Assembly: GCF_003344865.1 (NCBI RefSeq)
Contig: NZ_CP031165.1
Location: 744,001-808,000, forward strand
Length of the DNA stretch: 64,000 nt
Direction of reading: 5' to 3'
Source: Euzebya pacifica
GTDB taxonomy: Bacteria > Actinomycetota > Nitriliruptoria > Euzebyales > Euzebyaceae
A program made the position numbers and the translations under genes. Below, one piece after another: positions 17,430 to 25,764 of this stretch; positions within the stretch are counted from its first letter, which is position 1, and the number at the start of each line of letters is the position of its first letter. The notes under the pieces were generated by a model. It did not search any database, was not told the DNA's origin, and saw only the letters and a program-made list of their open reading frames with translations.

Positions 17430-19268
17430 ATGAGCCTCCAGATCTCCACCCTCGCCCAGCTGCTCCATGCCCGGGCCGATGCCTCGCCCAACGGCGTGGC
17501 CATCCGGACCAAGGGCAACGGCAGCTGGGAAGACCGCACGTGGGCGCAGGTCCGTGACCGCGCCGACCGCATCGCCGCCGGCCTGCTGACGGCCATGGAC
17601 CTGGAGGACAACGACGTCGTCGGACTCCTCGGGCAGACCAGCGAGGCGTGGGTGACGTGTGACTTCGCGGCGCTGTCGGTTGGCCTGCAGACCGTGCCGA
17701 TCTACGCCTCCCTGCACCCCGAGGAGGTCGGCTACGCCCACGTCGACACCGGCATCAAGCTGGTCATCGTCGACGACGCCAGCCAGCTGGAGAAGATCCG
17801 CACGATGCGGAAGGGCTTCACCTTCTTCGAGACCGACTACAGCGCGGACCAGCTGGTTCTGCAGCACGTCATCGTCATCGACCCCACCGGCATCGACCCG
17901 GCCGACGACTGGGAGTCCCTGGCCGACGTCGAGGCCCGCGGCAAGGAGAAGCTGGACGAGCTGCGCGAGGAGATGACCCGCCGGCGCGAGGCCGCCAGCC
18001 CCGACCAGACGGCGACCTACACCTACACCTCGGGCACCACCGGTCCGCCCAAGGCCGTCATCCAGACCCACGACAACCACCTTGCGATGGCACGCGCCGC
18101 GGAGAAGTCGGCCCTGCTGGACGACGACATGCGGGCAGGCGGGTTGTTCCTCTTCCTGCCCCTCGCCCACTCCTTCGGTCGCCTGATCCAGTTCTCGGCG
18201 CCCTACATGGACCTGCCGCTGATCATCTCCGCGGTGGCGACGCTGGCCGACGACGCCCGTGAGACCCGCCCCGGCTTCTTCCCGGCCGCCCCGCGCGTCT
18301 ACGAGAAGATGAAGTCCAAGATCGAGACGACGGTGGCCGGTTCGCCGCCAGCCCGCCAGAAGATCTTCGGGTGGGCCCTCGGCGTCGGCAGGCAGACGGT
18401 GCCGTTCCGCACCCAGGGCAAGGAGCTGCCGCTGCTCCTCAAGCTGCAGTACGCCGTCGCGGACAAGGTCGTGCTGTCCAAGCTGCGTGCGCTGCTCGGC
18501 ATGGACCGCACCAAGGCGCTGCTGTCGGGGTCCGCGCCGCTGGACGCAGAGGTGCACACCTTCTTCCTCGCGCTCGGGCTGGACCTGATCGAGGCGTACG
18601 GCCTGACCGAGACCTGCCCCGGCCTGACGTCCAACCTGCCGGGCGACATGAAGGTCGGGACGGTCGGCAAGGCGCTCCCCGGTGTCGAGCTGAAGATCGC
18701 CAACGACCGTGAGATCCTCGCCAAGGGCCCCAACATCACCCAGGGCTACCTGAATCGTCCCGACGCCACCGGCGACGCCTTCGACGACGAGGGCTGGTTC
18801 CACACCGGTGACGAGGGGTCGATCGACGCCGACGGCTTCCTCAAGATCACGGGCCGCAAGAAGGAGCTGATCAAGACCTCCGGTGGCAAGTACGTCGCAC
18901 CGGCCAAGATCGAGGGTTCGCTGAAGCTGCTGCCGATCATCCAGGAAGCGGTCGTCATCGGCGACACCAAGAACTACTGCACCGCCCTGATCTCCATCGA
19001 CCCCGAGGAGCTGGAGGAGTGGGCGAAGCAGCAGGGCATCGCGCCCAGCCAGGACGCCCCCGAGGTCGCCAAGGCCATCGAGGCGCACGTCGCCAAGGTC
19101 AACGGCGACCTGGCCAGCTTCGAGACCATCAAGTACTGGAGCCTCGTCCCCGAGCCGCTCAGCGTCGACAACGGCTTCCTGACGGCGTCGCTGAAGGTCA
19201 AGCGCAACGTCGTCCACGACGCCTACGCCGACCTCATCGAGGACATGTACGACGGCAAGAAGAAGTAG
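17430..19268 (+). CDS. Long-chain fatty acyl-CoA synthetase (AMP-dependent ligase)
   Basis: A 612-aa adenylate-forming enzyme activating fatty acids to acyl-CoA. The P-loop-like motif TYTYTSGTTGPPKAVI, the A5 motif LIEAYGLTETCPG, GWFHTGDEGSIDADGFLKITGRKKELIKTSGGKYVAP (A7-A8) and the C-terminal VKRN region are all present. The long insert and overall shape match the FAA1/bubblegum-like branch. GAAAGG precedes the ATG. A hairpin terminator (19290-19314) follows. Confidence 0.93.
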   Translation: MSLQISTLAQLLHARADASPNGVAIRTKGNGSWEDRTWAQVRDRADRIAAGLLTAMDLEDNDVVGLLGQTSEAWVTCDFAALSVGLQTVPIYASLHPEEVGYAHVDTGIKLVIVDDASQLEKIRTMRKGFTFFETDYSADQLVLQHVIVIDPTGIDPADDWESLADVEARGKEKLDELREEMTRRREAASPDQTATYTYTSGTTGPPKAVIQTHDNHLAMARAAEKSALLDDDMRAGGLFLFLPLAHSFGRLIQFSAPYMDLPLIISAVATLADDARETRPGFFPAAPRVYEKMKSKIETTVAGSPPARQKIFGWALGVGRQTVPFRTQGKELPLLLKLQYAVADKVVLSKLRALLGMDRTKALLSGSAPLDAEVHTFFLALGLDLIEAYGLTETCPGLTSNLPGDMKVGTVGKALPGVELKIANDREILAKGPNITQGYLNRPDATGDAFDDEGWFHTGDEGSIDADGFLKITGRKKELIKTSGGKYVAPAKIEGSLKLLPIIQEAVVIGDTKNYCTALISIDPEELEEWAKQQGIAPSQDAPEVAKAIEAHVAKVNGDLASFETIKYWSLVPEPLSVDNGFLTASLKVKRNVVHDAYADLIEDMYDGKKK

Positions 19269-19289
19269 CTCCTCCAGCATCAACGCACG

Positions 19290-19314
19290 ACGCCCCGGCC
19301 GCTGGCCGGGGCGT
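19290..19314 (+). terminator. Hairpin terminator after the acyl-CoA ligase
   Basis: ACGCCCCGGCC and its exact complement GGCCGGGGCGT form an 11-bp stem around a GCT loop, 21 nt after the stop. The T-run is weak. The same hairpin recurs at 19971-19995. Confidence 0.7.
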
Positions 19315-19389
19315 TCCTGCGTCCGGCTTGTCCACAGGGGCGACGACCTTGACGGTCCGGGTCGGATGTGTCGCACTACGGTCATGGAC

Positions 19390-19971
19390 ATGGAGACCGC
19401 GGGTGCCGAGCTGCCTGACGAGGTTCGCCGGATCACGCGGGCCGAGTTCAACGCCATGGGCGACGCCGGCCTGTTCGAGGACGAGCAGGTCGAGTTGCTC
19501 GAAGGGGTGATCGTGTCGATGGCCGCCGAGGGGGGACCGCACGTCAAGGCCGTCATGTGGCTCACCAACCACTTCGCGAGGATGCTGTCGGACGACGTGA
19601 TGGTGGGCGTGTCCCACCCGTACGCGGCCAGCGACTACAGCCAGCCCCAGCCCGACCTTGCCGTCGTCGACGTCGACGACGTCCGCCGGATCACCGACGG
19701 AGTGCGGGGTGCCCGATTGCTGGTCGAGGTCGCGGTGTCCAGCAGGCGGCGCGACCTGGTCACCAAGGTCCGTGTGTACGCCACAGCCGGGATCGAGGAG
19801 TACTGGGTGGCGGATCTGGTCGACGAGGTCGTCGTCGTGCATCGCCGACCGACTGAGGGGGCCTACGTCGACGTGACCCGTCACGGGACAGGGGATGTGG
19901 TCCGGGCATGCGGCGTCGACGTGCCGCTGGCCGACCTCTTCGCCTTCGTCGACCGGGGCCGGGACGCATGA
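19390..19971 (+). CDS. Uma2-family (DUF820) putative restriction-endonuclease-fold protein
   Basis: A 193-aa protein with the Uma2 pattern: FNAMGDAGLFEDEQVELLEGVIVSM, a conserved His in PHVKAVMWL, SQPQPDLAVVDVDD (Asp), ARLLVEVAVSSRRRDLVTKVRVYATAGIEEYWVADL (Glu and Lys of a PD-(D/E)xK site). Family members are predicted nucleases of unknown physiological role, often in many copies per genome. The ATG at 19390 is chosen because TACGGT lies 7 nt upstream. In-frame ATGs at 19384 and 19366 are alternatives. The last base of its stop codon begins an inverted repeat identical to the hairpin preceding the gene. Confidence 0.88.
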   Translation: METAGAELPDEVRRITRAEFNAMGDAGLFEDEQVELLEGVIVSMAAEGGPHVKAVMWLTNHFARMLSDDVMVGVSHPYAASDYSQPQPDLAVVDVDDVRRITDGVRGARLLVEVAVSSRRRDLVTKVRVYATAGIEEYWVADLVDEVVVVHRRPTEGAYVDVTRHGTGDVVRACGVDVPLADLFAFVDRGRDA

Positions 19972-19995
19972 CGCCCCGGCCGATGGCCGGGGCGT
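19971..19995 (+). terminator. Hairpin terminator after the Uma2 gene
   Basis: An 11-bp stem ACGCCCCGGCC/GGCCGGGGCGT with loop GAT. The arms are identical in sequence to those of the hairpin at 19290-19314. Confidence 0.7.
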
Positions 19996-20052
19996 CTGCG
20001 GCGGGGCCGTCCCTGCAGGGGGTGGGGATGCAGGGACGCCCGGCGGGTCGGG

Positions 20053-21891
20053 TCAGCTGACTGTCGCGGTCAGGTCGACCGTGCCGGAGCCGGAGTAGGC
20101 GTCGACCCGCACGTACAGGTACCCCGCGGTGGGGGAGGTGTCGGTGCAGGTCTCGTCCGAGCCGCCCTGGTACGGACGGCAGTCCCAGGCGGAGTCCGTC
20201 GGCCGGGCGGCGTCACGGGTGTACAGGTCGGCGTCGAACGAACAACCGAACAGGCCGCAGGACGGGCCGTCGATGCTGACGGTGATGCTGTTGGCACCGG
20301 CGGGCACGGCGATCTTGTAGAACGCTTCGTCGCCGCTGCCCGACAGGCTGACCTGCACCGTCTGGCCGGACGTCAGGTTCGGGGTGGATGGGTCGGGGTC
20401 GCCACCCGGGTCGGACGCCTCGACGGTGACGGTGGTCGACGTCGTGTCGGTGTCGGTCCCGTCGTCGACGGTCAGGGTGACGGTGTAGGTGCCGTCGGCC
20501 GCGTAGGTGTGGCTGGCGGTCGCACCGGTGGCGGTCGAGCCGTCCCCGAAGTCCCAGGAGTGGGTCAGGGCATCGCCGTCGGCGTCGCTGGAGGCGGTGC
20601 CGTCCACGTCGATGGTCAGCTCGTCGGTGGTCGTGGTGAACGCCGCGGTCGGGGCGGTGTTGGTCGGGCCGCCGCCGGTGCCACCGTCGCACAGCACGTC
20701 GACCATCAGGTCGACCCGCACCAGGCCGTGGCCGTAGCTGCGGTCCCAGCCGTTGGCACCGAGGTCCTCGGCGGTGGACTCCATGGCGTTGCGGACATCG
20801 GCGTTGGTGGTGCCGGACGGCGCGCAGCTCCATGCCAGGGCGAGGGCGCCCGACACGTGGGGGGTGGCCATCGAGGTGCCGCTCAGCGAGCTGTAGGAGG
20901 AGTTTGAGGAGTTGTAGGTCGACAGGACGCTCGACCCGGGGGCCACGACGTCCAGCTCGTCACCAGCGTTGGAGTAGCTGGCCTTGCCCTTGTCGGCGTC
21001 GAGCGCACCGACCGCGATGGCGTTGTCGTAGGCCGCCGGGTAGGAGACGCCGTTGCTGGCGCCGTCGTTGCCGGATGCAGCGACGACGACGACGCCGTTG
21101 TTCCACGCGTAGTCGATGGCGTTCTCGAAGGACTGGGAGTACCCGCCGCCGCCGAGGGACATCGAGATGATGTCGGCCCCGTCGTCGGTCGCGTCATAAA
21201 CGGCCTGGGCGATGGACGACGTCGAGCCGGAGCACTGGATGTTGAAGATGCCGCCGGTGGCGTCGAGGACCTTGTAGGTCATCATCTGCGCCTGGGACAT
21301 GCCGGCGACGCCGATGCCGTTGTTGGTGGTCGCGCCGACGGTGCCGGCGACGTGCGTGCCGTGGCCACAGTTGTCGCTGCTGTTGCCGGTGTAGACCTGC
21401 GTGGCCGAGAAGCGGCTCGTGGGTGTCAGGTCCTGGTGACCGTGGCGGGTTCCGGTGTCGAGCACCGCGACGCTGATGGAGGTGTCGCCGTAGCCGACCG
21501 CGCCCCACGCCTCCTCCGCACCCATCATCTCGGGGCCGTACTGGTCGCCGTAGCGGGCGTCGTTCGGGATCGCCTGGCTGTAGCGGGTCTCGTCCTCCTC
21601 GACGTAGGCGACGCCGGGGACAGCGGTGCTGGCGAGGCGGAGGGCACGAAGTCCGTCGACCTCGACGGCGACGAAGGCGCCCTGTGGCGAGACGTGGACG
21701 ACCTCGAGGCCGTTGATGGCCTCCAGCGCGCCGACCGCCGCGGGCAGGTCGCCCTCGACGCCGATGATGAGGCTGGCGGGCTGCTCCTCCCCGCGCTGGT
21801 CGTCGGCCGGCGCGTCCTCGGCCGCAGCCGGGGTCACGAGCGCGAGCAGGAGCAGGCAGGCAAGGAACGAGGGGAGGAATGGTCGGTTCAC
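20053..21891 (-). CDS. Secreted subtilisin-like (S8) serine protease with PKD and PPC domains
   Basis: A 612-aa exported protease. The GTG at 21891 gives a clean signal peptide (NRPFLPSFLACLLLLALVTPAAA); longer upstream frames do not. An I9-like propeptide of about 90 residues follows. The S8 catalytic domain has Asp145 in VAVLDTGTRHGHQDL, His177 in CGHGTHVAG and Ser340 in SGTSMATPHVSG. A PKD domain (about 425-500, WDFGDGSTATGATASHTY) and a C-terminal PPC-type domain (NLTSGQTVQVSLSGSGDEAFYKI) complete it. These C-terminal modules usually aid substrate binding and are often processed. Likely extracellular nutrition. Confidence 0.95.
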   Translation of the reverse strand: MNRPFLPSFLACLLLLALVTPAAAEDAPADDQRGEEQPASLIIGVEGDLPAAVGALEAINGLEVVHVSPQGAFVAVEVDGLRALRLASTAVPGVAYVEEDETRYSQAIPNDARYGDQYGPEMMGAEEAWGAVGYGDTSISVAVLDTGTRHGHQDLTPTSRFSATQVYTGNSSDNCGHGTHVAGTVGATTNNGIGVAGMSQAQMMTYKVLDATGGIFNIQCSGSTSSIAQAVYDATDDGADIISMSLGGGGYSQSFENAIDYAWNNGVVVVAASGNDGASNGVSYPAAYDNAIAVGALDADKGKASYSNAGDELDVVAPGSSVLSTYNSSNSSYSSLSGTSMATPHVSGALALAWSCAPSGTTNADVRNAMESTAEDLGANGWDRSYGHGLVRVDLMVDVLCDGGTGGGPTNTAPTAAFTTTTDELTIDVDGTASSDADGDALTHSWDFGDGSTATGATASHTYAADGTYTVTLTVDDGTDTDTTSTTVTVEASDPGGDPDPSTPNLTSGQTVQVSLSGSGDEAFYKIAVPAGANSITVSIDGPSCGLFGCSFDADLYTRDAARPTDSAWDCRPYQGGSDETCTDTSPTAGYLYVRVDAYSGSGTVDLTATVS

Positions 21892-22095
21892 GATGCGCAG
21901 GGTCCTTCGTGGTTGGGGAGGGGGGACACGGGGTAGACGCGCCGGACCCCTACGCGTTAGCAGGCGTTGGAAGGAGACCTCGGTACTCCAAGCCGTGACC
22001 GGCACCTGACCGATCGTTCACATCCGTACGATGTGATAGCTGGAGCAAGCACTATGCTTGCTGTTGTTTCCCTATCCTCCGTCAGGAGACCCCTC

Positions 22096-22509
22096 ATGTT
22101 CCGTCGTCGTGACCCCAAGACCGATGTGATCCGTCGGCTTCCGGCGTTCGCCGACCAGTCCACCCGGCGCGTCGCCGACGCCAGCAAGGTGCTGGACCTC
22201 GTCACCGTCGAGGCCGGCCACACGCTGCTGACCCAGGGCGACCTGGGCCACGAGTTCTACCTGGTCGTCGAGGGCCGAGCCCGCGTCGAGCGTGACGGGC
22301 AGGTCATCGCCCACATCAGCGACGGCGCCGTCATCGGCGAGATGGCCCTGGTCGGCGCCGGCCGCCGCAACGCCACCGTTGTCGCCGAGACCGAGATGGT
22401 GCTGGCCACGAGCACCCGCCCGTACTTCGCCGGGCTGGTCGCAGAGTTCCCCGGCTTCGGCCGCCAGGTACGCCAGGCCAGCGAGGCCCGCACCGCCGTC
22501 CCCGCCTGA
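22096..22509 (+). CDS. Stand-alone cyclic nucleotide-binding domain protein
   Basis: A 137-aa CRP-like cNMP-binding beta-roll without a DNA-binding domain. The conserved LLTQGDLGHEFYLVVEGRARVERDG, GAVIGEMALVGAGRRNATVVAETEMVLA signature (phosphate-binding cassette GEMAL...RNATV) is present. AGGAGA lies 6-7 nt upstream of the ATG at 22096; a longer frame from 21967 lacks such a site. A partner protein is presumably needed for output. It is convergent with the FAD monooxygenase across tandem repeats. Confidence 0.88.
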   Translation: MFRRRDPKTDVIRRLPAFADQSTRRVADASKVLDLVTVEAGHTLLTQGDLGHEFYLVVEGRARVERDGQVIAHISDGAVIGEMALVGAGRRNATVVAETEMVLATSTRPYFAGLVAEFPGFGRQVRQASEARTAVPA

Positions 22510-22566
22510 CCCATCCCAGGGTGGCCGAGGCAGCGGCGGCGGGAACCCGGCGGCCCGGCCCACCCC

Positions 22567-22761
22567 CCAACGTGTGTCGGCCAATCACGACGGGTGGCCG
22601 CTTTTCCGACACGCGTCGGTGGGGGTGGCCGGCCCGACCCCAACGTGTGTCGGCCAATCACGACGGGTGGCCGCTTTTTCGACACACGTCGGTGGGGGTG
22701 CCCGGCCCGACCCCAACGTGTGTCGGCCAATCACGACGGGTGGCCGCTTTCTCGACACGCC
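22567..22761. repeat. Three tandem 73-bp repeats, each a potential stem-loop
   Basis: Units start at 22567, 22640 and 22713. The first 38 bp are identical in all three; the rest varies slightly and the third is truncated at the monooxygenase stop. In each, CGTGTGTCGG is followed by CGACACACG-like complement (perfect 9-bp arms in unit 2), with an inner GGCCA/TGGCC pair and a short T-run. Located between two convergent gene ends. Confidence 0.9.
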
Positions 22762-24318
22762 TCACGGGTGGCCGAGGCACCGGCGGACGGCGTCCACCAA
22801 CCCCATGCAGGGGAGGAGGAGGCGGGCCGCGATGTGGCCGTCGGGCCTGATCACGACGACGCAGTCGCCGACCACCTCCAGCGCCCGACCCACGGTGGAG
22901 CGGGGCTCGAACCGCAACGTCGTGACCCCGACCCCTGTCGCACCCACCTCGGCGCCACACCGGGCCGCCACCGCCTCCGCGTCCTCCCCGAAGGCCAGCA
23001 GCACGATGCCGTCGCCGAACCGCTCTCGCAGCCGACCGCCGCCCACCGGCCCGTCGGGGCACAGGACCCCCGGGACCGGCGGCCGTGGAACACCCGCGTC
23101 GACAGGAAACCCCCCGAGGTCCCCCGCCGGTGTGGTCAGCGGTGAGTCGACGTACCAGAACGGCTCGGCCAGCACCCCGGAGTCGATCGACGCGCGCGCC
23201 GACGGGTCGTCCACGGCGCGGTCGAGGGTGTCCACGCGATGTCGCCGCTCCTCCTCCGCCCTCGGGGCGATGAACCGCATCGTGTCGCCCGTCACGCGCA
23301 GGTTCTCCCTCGCCGCCGGGATCCGCTCGGCCGCATAGCTGTCCAGCAGGTCCGGGCCGGCCCACCCCCGCTCGACGAACGCCAGCTTCCATGCCAGGTT
23401 CTCGGCGTCCTGGATTCCCGAGTTCAGGCCCCGGGCGCCGAACGGGGACATCAGGTGGGCGGCGTCGCCGGCCAGGAACACCCGGTCGCGACGCCACGGG
23501 TCGGCGATGCGCTGGTGGAAGCGATAGACGCTGACCCAGTCGATCCGGTACGGGGCGTTGCCGACGATCTGACGGATCCGCCGGTCGAGCTCACCCGAGG
23601 ACCGGGCCTCCTCCAGCGAGAAGTCCGCCGGGACCTGCCAGTCGATCCGCCAGATCGACCGCGGCTGCTGGTGGACGAGGACCTGACGGCCGGGGTTCCA
23701 CTCGGGGTCGAAGTGGAAGCGACGCTCGGCGGGGAACGGCAGGTCGGCCTCGATGTCGGCGATGAGGAACTGGTCGTCCCACGTCTCGCCCTCGAACGAG
23801 GCACCGATCGCCTGGCGCACCGTCGAACGGGCCCCGTCGGCGCCGACCAGCCACGCGCCCTCCACCTGCGCCGATCCTTCGTCGGTGTGCACCGTCGCGG
23901 CCACCCCACCGTCATCGCTCGACAGCCCGACCAGCCGACAGCCCATCCGCAGGTCGACCAGCGGCTCGGCGTCAACCCGGTCCATGAGGTACCCCTCGAG
24001 CGCGGACTGGCTGAGGTTGACGAACGGCGGCAGCGCCTCGGGGCCGGTGCTGGGCAGCTCCACGACCTTCAGCTCGAGGTCCCGGTAGAACGTCCGGCCC
24101 GTCCGCCACGTCACCCCCTCCGCCACGGCCTGCTGCGCCACGCCCACCCGGTCGAGGACGTCGAGGACGTCGCGCTGGAAGCAGATCGCCTTGGACCCGA
24201 CGCGGGTTGCGAGGGGCTCGGCCTCCAGCACCACCGAGGGGACCCCGTGACGGGCCAGCAGCAGCGCCGTGGTCATGCCAACCGGCCCACCGCCGGCGAT
24301 CACCACGGGCGCGTGCAT
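22762..24318 (-). CDS. FAD-dependent aromatic-type monooxygenase (PHBH/MhpA-like)
   Basis: A 518-aa class A flavoprotein hydroxylase. The FAD GxGxxG motif is VVIAGGGPVGMTTALLLARHGV. DG motif: WLVGADGARSTVRQAIG. GD motif: RVFLAGDAAHLMSPFGARGLNSGIQDAENLAWKL. A C-terminal thioredoxin-like domain (about residues 400-518) is typical of phenol and 3-(3-hydroxyphenyl)propionate hydroxylases. The ATG at 24318 starts 4 nt after the MBL gene stop, after GGGGTGAGG. With the MBL and DDN-type genes it forms a three-gene minus-strand operon, possibly an aromatic-compound pathway (inference). Confidence 0.92.
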   Translation of the reverse strand: MHAPVVIAGGGPVGMTTALLLARHGVPSVVLEAEPLATRVGSKAICFQRDVLDVLDRVGVAQQAVAEGVTWRTGRTFYRDLELKVVELPSTGPEALPPFVNLSQSALEGYLMDRVDAEPLVDLRMGCRLVGLSSDDGGVAATVHTDEGSAQVEGAWLVGADGARSTVRQAIGASFEGETWDDQFLIADIEADLPFPAERRFHFDPEWNPGRQVLVHQQPRSIWRIDWQVPADFSLEEARSSGELDRRIRQIVGNAPYRIDWVSVYRFHQRIADPWRRDRVFLAGDAAHLMSPFGARGLNSGIQDAENLAWKLAFVERGWAGPDLLDSYAAERIPAARENLRVTGDTMRFIAPRAEEERRHRVDTLDRAVDDPSARASIDSGVLAEPFWYVDSPLTTPAGDLGGFPVDAGVPRPPVPGVLCPDGPVGGGRLRERFGDGIVLLAFGEDAEAVAARCGAEVGATGVGVTTLRFEPRSTVGRALEVVGDCVVVIRPDGHIAARLLLPCMGLVDAVRRCLGHP

Positions 24319-24322
24319 CACC

Positions 24323-25282
24323 TCACCCCTGCAGCTCCGCCCACACCTCGCGGTCGCGTTCGGCGGTCCAGATCCGTGGCCGCTCGATCCCGTCGAGCTC
24401 GTCCCACAGGCGGGCGACGTCGAATGGCATGCAGTGCTCGAAGATCGGCCAGTGGCCGTAGGCCTCGAACAGCGCAGCATGCGCGGCCTCGAACGCCTGG
24501 GGCAACGTGCCCCCGTCGCGGTGCACCGCCCCGACCTCGCGGCGCATGACCATCAGGAAGTCACGTGTCTGCTCGATCGCCGCCGCCACGGCGTCCTCGC
24601 CGTGGGCGACCTCGCCGCGGCCACCGACCAGGGTCGAGGCGCCGAGGTCGGCAACGGCATCCAGGGTCGTGGTCGACCAGTCGGTGTGGAACGCGTCGCC
24701 GGTGTACAGCGCCGCCTTGGACTCCACCAGGTCGCCGGCGAAGAGGATGCGCTGGGCCGGCAGCCAGGCGACCAGGTCACCCTCGGTGTGGCCCCGGCCG
24801 CAGTAGCGCAGCTCCAACGACCCTCGGGCCCCACCCAACGGGATCGTCAACGTGTCGCTGAACGTCACGTCCGGCCAGGTCAGCCCGGGGATGGTCTCGG
24901 CCCCCTCGAACAGGCGTGGCATGCGGCCGGCCTCCGACGCCCAGTCCTGCTGGCCGCGTTCGGCGATCAGGGCACGGGTCAGGTCGTGGGCGATGATCAC
25001 GTCCGCGTCGAAGGCGGCAGCGCCGAGCGTCCGGACGGCGTGGTAATGGGTCAGGACGAGGTACCGGACGGGTTTGTCGGTGTGTTCCCGCAGCTGCGCC
25101 AACCACTTGTCCGCCATGTGCGGGGTGGCCCGCGCCTCGATGCAGACGAGGAAGTCGTCGCCCTCGATGGCCCCGACGGTCGGGTCGCCGCCGGCGGTCA
25201 GCGCGTACACCCCCTCGCCGATCACCTCCAGGACCTCGTCCTTGGCGGCGGTGTCGGCTTCGGAGGCGAACGGCTTGGCCAT
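24323..25282 (-). CDS. Metallo-beta-lactamase-fold hydrolase with an altered metal motif
   Basis: A 319-aa MBL-fold protein. Instead of THxHxDH it has LVLTHYHAVRTLGAAAF, so the two histidines of HxH remain but Asp and the following His are Val and Arg. The downstream CGRGHTEGDLVAWLP and ILFAGDLVE keep the later His and Asp ligands. A sub-family with HYHAVR is known to me among MBL proteins linked to quinoprotein or aromatic metabolism, so this is probably a real family variant with at most one metal. The ATG at 25282 overlaps the stop of the DDN gene. Confidence 0.85.
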   Translation of the reverse strand: MAKPFASEADTAAKDEVLEVIGEGVYALTAGGDPTVGAIEGDDFLVCIEARATPHMADKWLAQLREHTDKPVRYLVLTHYHAVRTLGAAAFDADVIIAHDLTRALIAERGQQDWASEAGRMPRLFEGAETIPGLTWPDVTFSDTLTIPLGGARGSLELRYCGRGHTEGDLVAWLPAQRILFAGDLVESKAALYTGDAFHTDWSTTTLDAVADLGASTLVGGRGEVAHGEDAVAAAIEQTRDFLMVMRREVGAVHRDGGTLPQAFEAAHAALFEAYGHWPIFEHCMPFDVARLWDELDGIERPRIWTAERDREVWAELQG

Positions 25283-25719
25283 CAGTCGTCGCGCTCCAGC
25301 AGCATGACCGGGATGATCCGGTCGGTGCGTGTCTCGTACTCGGCGTAGTCGGGGAAGGCCTCGACGCAGCGCGCCCACCACTCCTCGCGTTCCGCTCCCT
25401 CCAGCTCACGTGCCACCCGATCGCTGATCGTCGGGCCGTCCTGCACGGTGCACGCCGGATGGGCAACCAGGTTGTGGTACCAGGCCGGATGCTCGGGCGC
25501 GCCGCCGACGGAGGCCACCGCGGCGTAGTCGCCGTCGTGGACCACTCGCATCAGCGGGGACTTGCGAAGGTTGCCGGAGGTACGTCCAGCGGTGGTCAGC
25601 ACGATCACCGGCATCCCACGCATCGTGGTGCCGCGTCGTCCCTTCGACGACTCGTACTCAGCGACCTGATCGCGTACCCACTGGACCGGACTCGGCTCGT
25701 ATGTTCCCTGTAGAGGCAT
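25282..25719 (-). CDS. Deazaflavin (F420)-dependent nitroreductase (DDN) family protein
   Basis: A 145-aa split-barrel protein. RRGTTMRGMPVIVLTTAGRTSGNLRKSPLMRVVHDGDYAAVASVGGAPEHPAWYHNL is the diagnostic DDN/F420-binding pattern, followed by VARELEGAEREEWW and FPDYAEYETRTDRIIPVMLLER. Members use F420H2 to reduce quinones, nitro compounds or other substrates. The gene heads an operon with the MBL and FAD monooxygenase genes and is divergent from fabG-like. TAGGCT 8 nt upstream suggests a leaderless mRNA. Confidence 0.92.
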   Translation of the reverse strand: MPLQGTYEPSPVQWVRDQVAEYESSKGRRGTTMRGMPVIVLTTAGRTSGNLRKSPLMRVVHDGDYAAVASVGGAPEHPAWYHNLVAHPACTVQDGPTISDRVARELEGAEREEWWARCVEAFPDYAEYETRTDRIIPVMLLERDD

Positions 25720-25727
25720 CTACCGTG

Positions 25728-25733
25728 AGCCTA
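25728..25733 (-). promoter_or_regulatory. Putative -10 element for the leaderless DDN gene
   Basis: TAGGCT on the minus strand lies 8 nt from the ATG at 25717-25719, in the 45-bp divergent spacer shared with the fabG-like gene. Confidence 0.45.
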
Positions 25734-25764
25734 ACGCTGCACCGACGACGAAGGACGGAATGAC

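Noticed and set aside
19366-19389. Earlier ATGs for the Uma2 gene
   Set aside because: They lie on or inside the TACGGT -10 candidate; the ATG at 19390 keeps the 7-nt leaderless spacing seen at other genes.
21967-22095. N-terminal extension of the cNMP-binding protein
   Set aside because: The ATG at 22096 has a good AGGAGA and begins at the domain; the 43 extra residues have no similarity to the family.
22567-22761. CRISPR array
   Set aside because: The units are contiguous 73-bp repeats with near-identical rather than unique intervening sequence, only three copies, and no cas genes.
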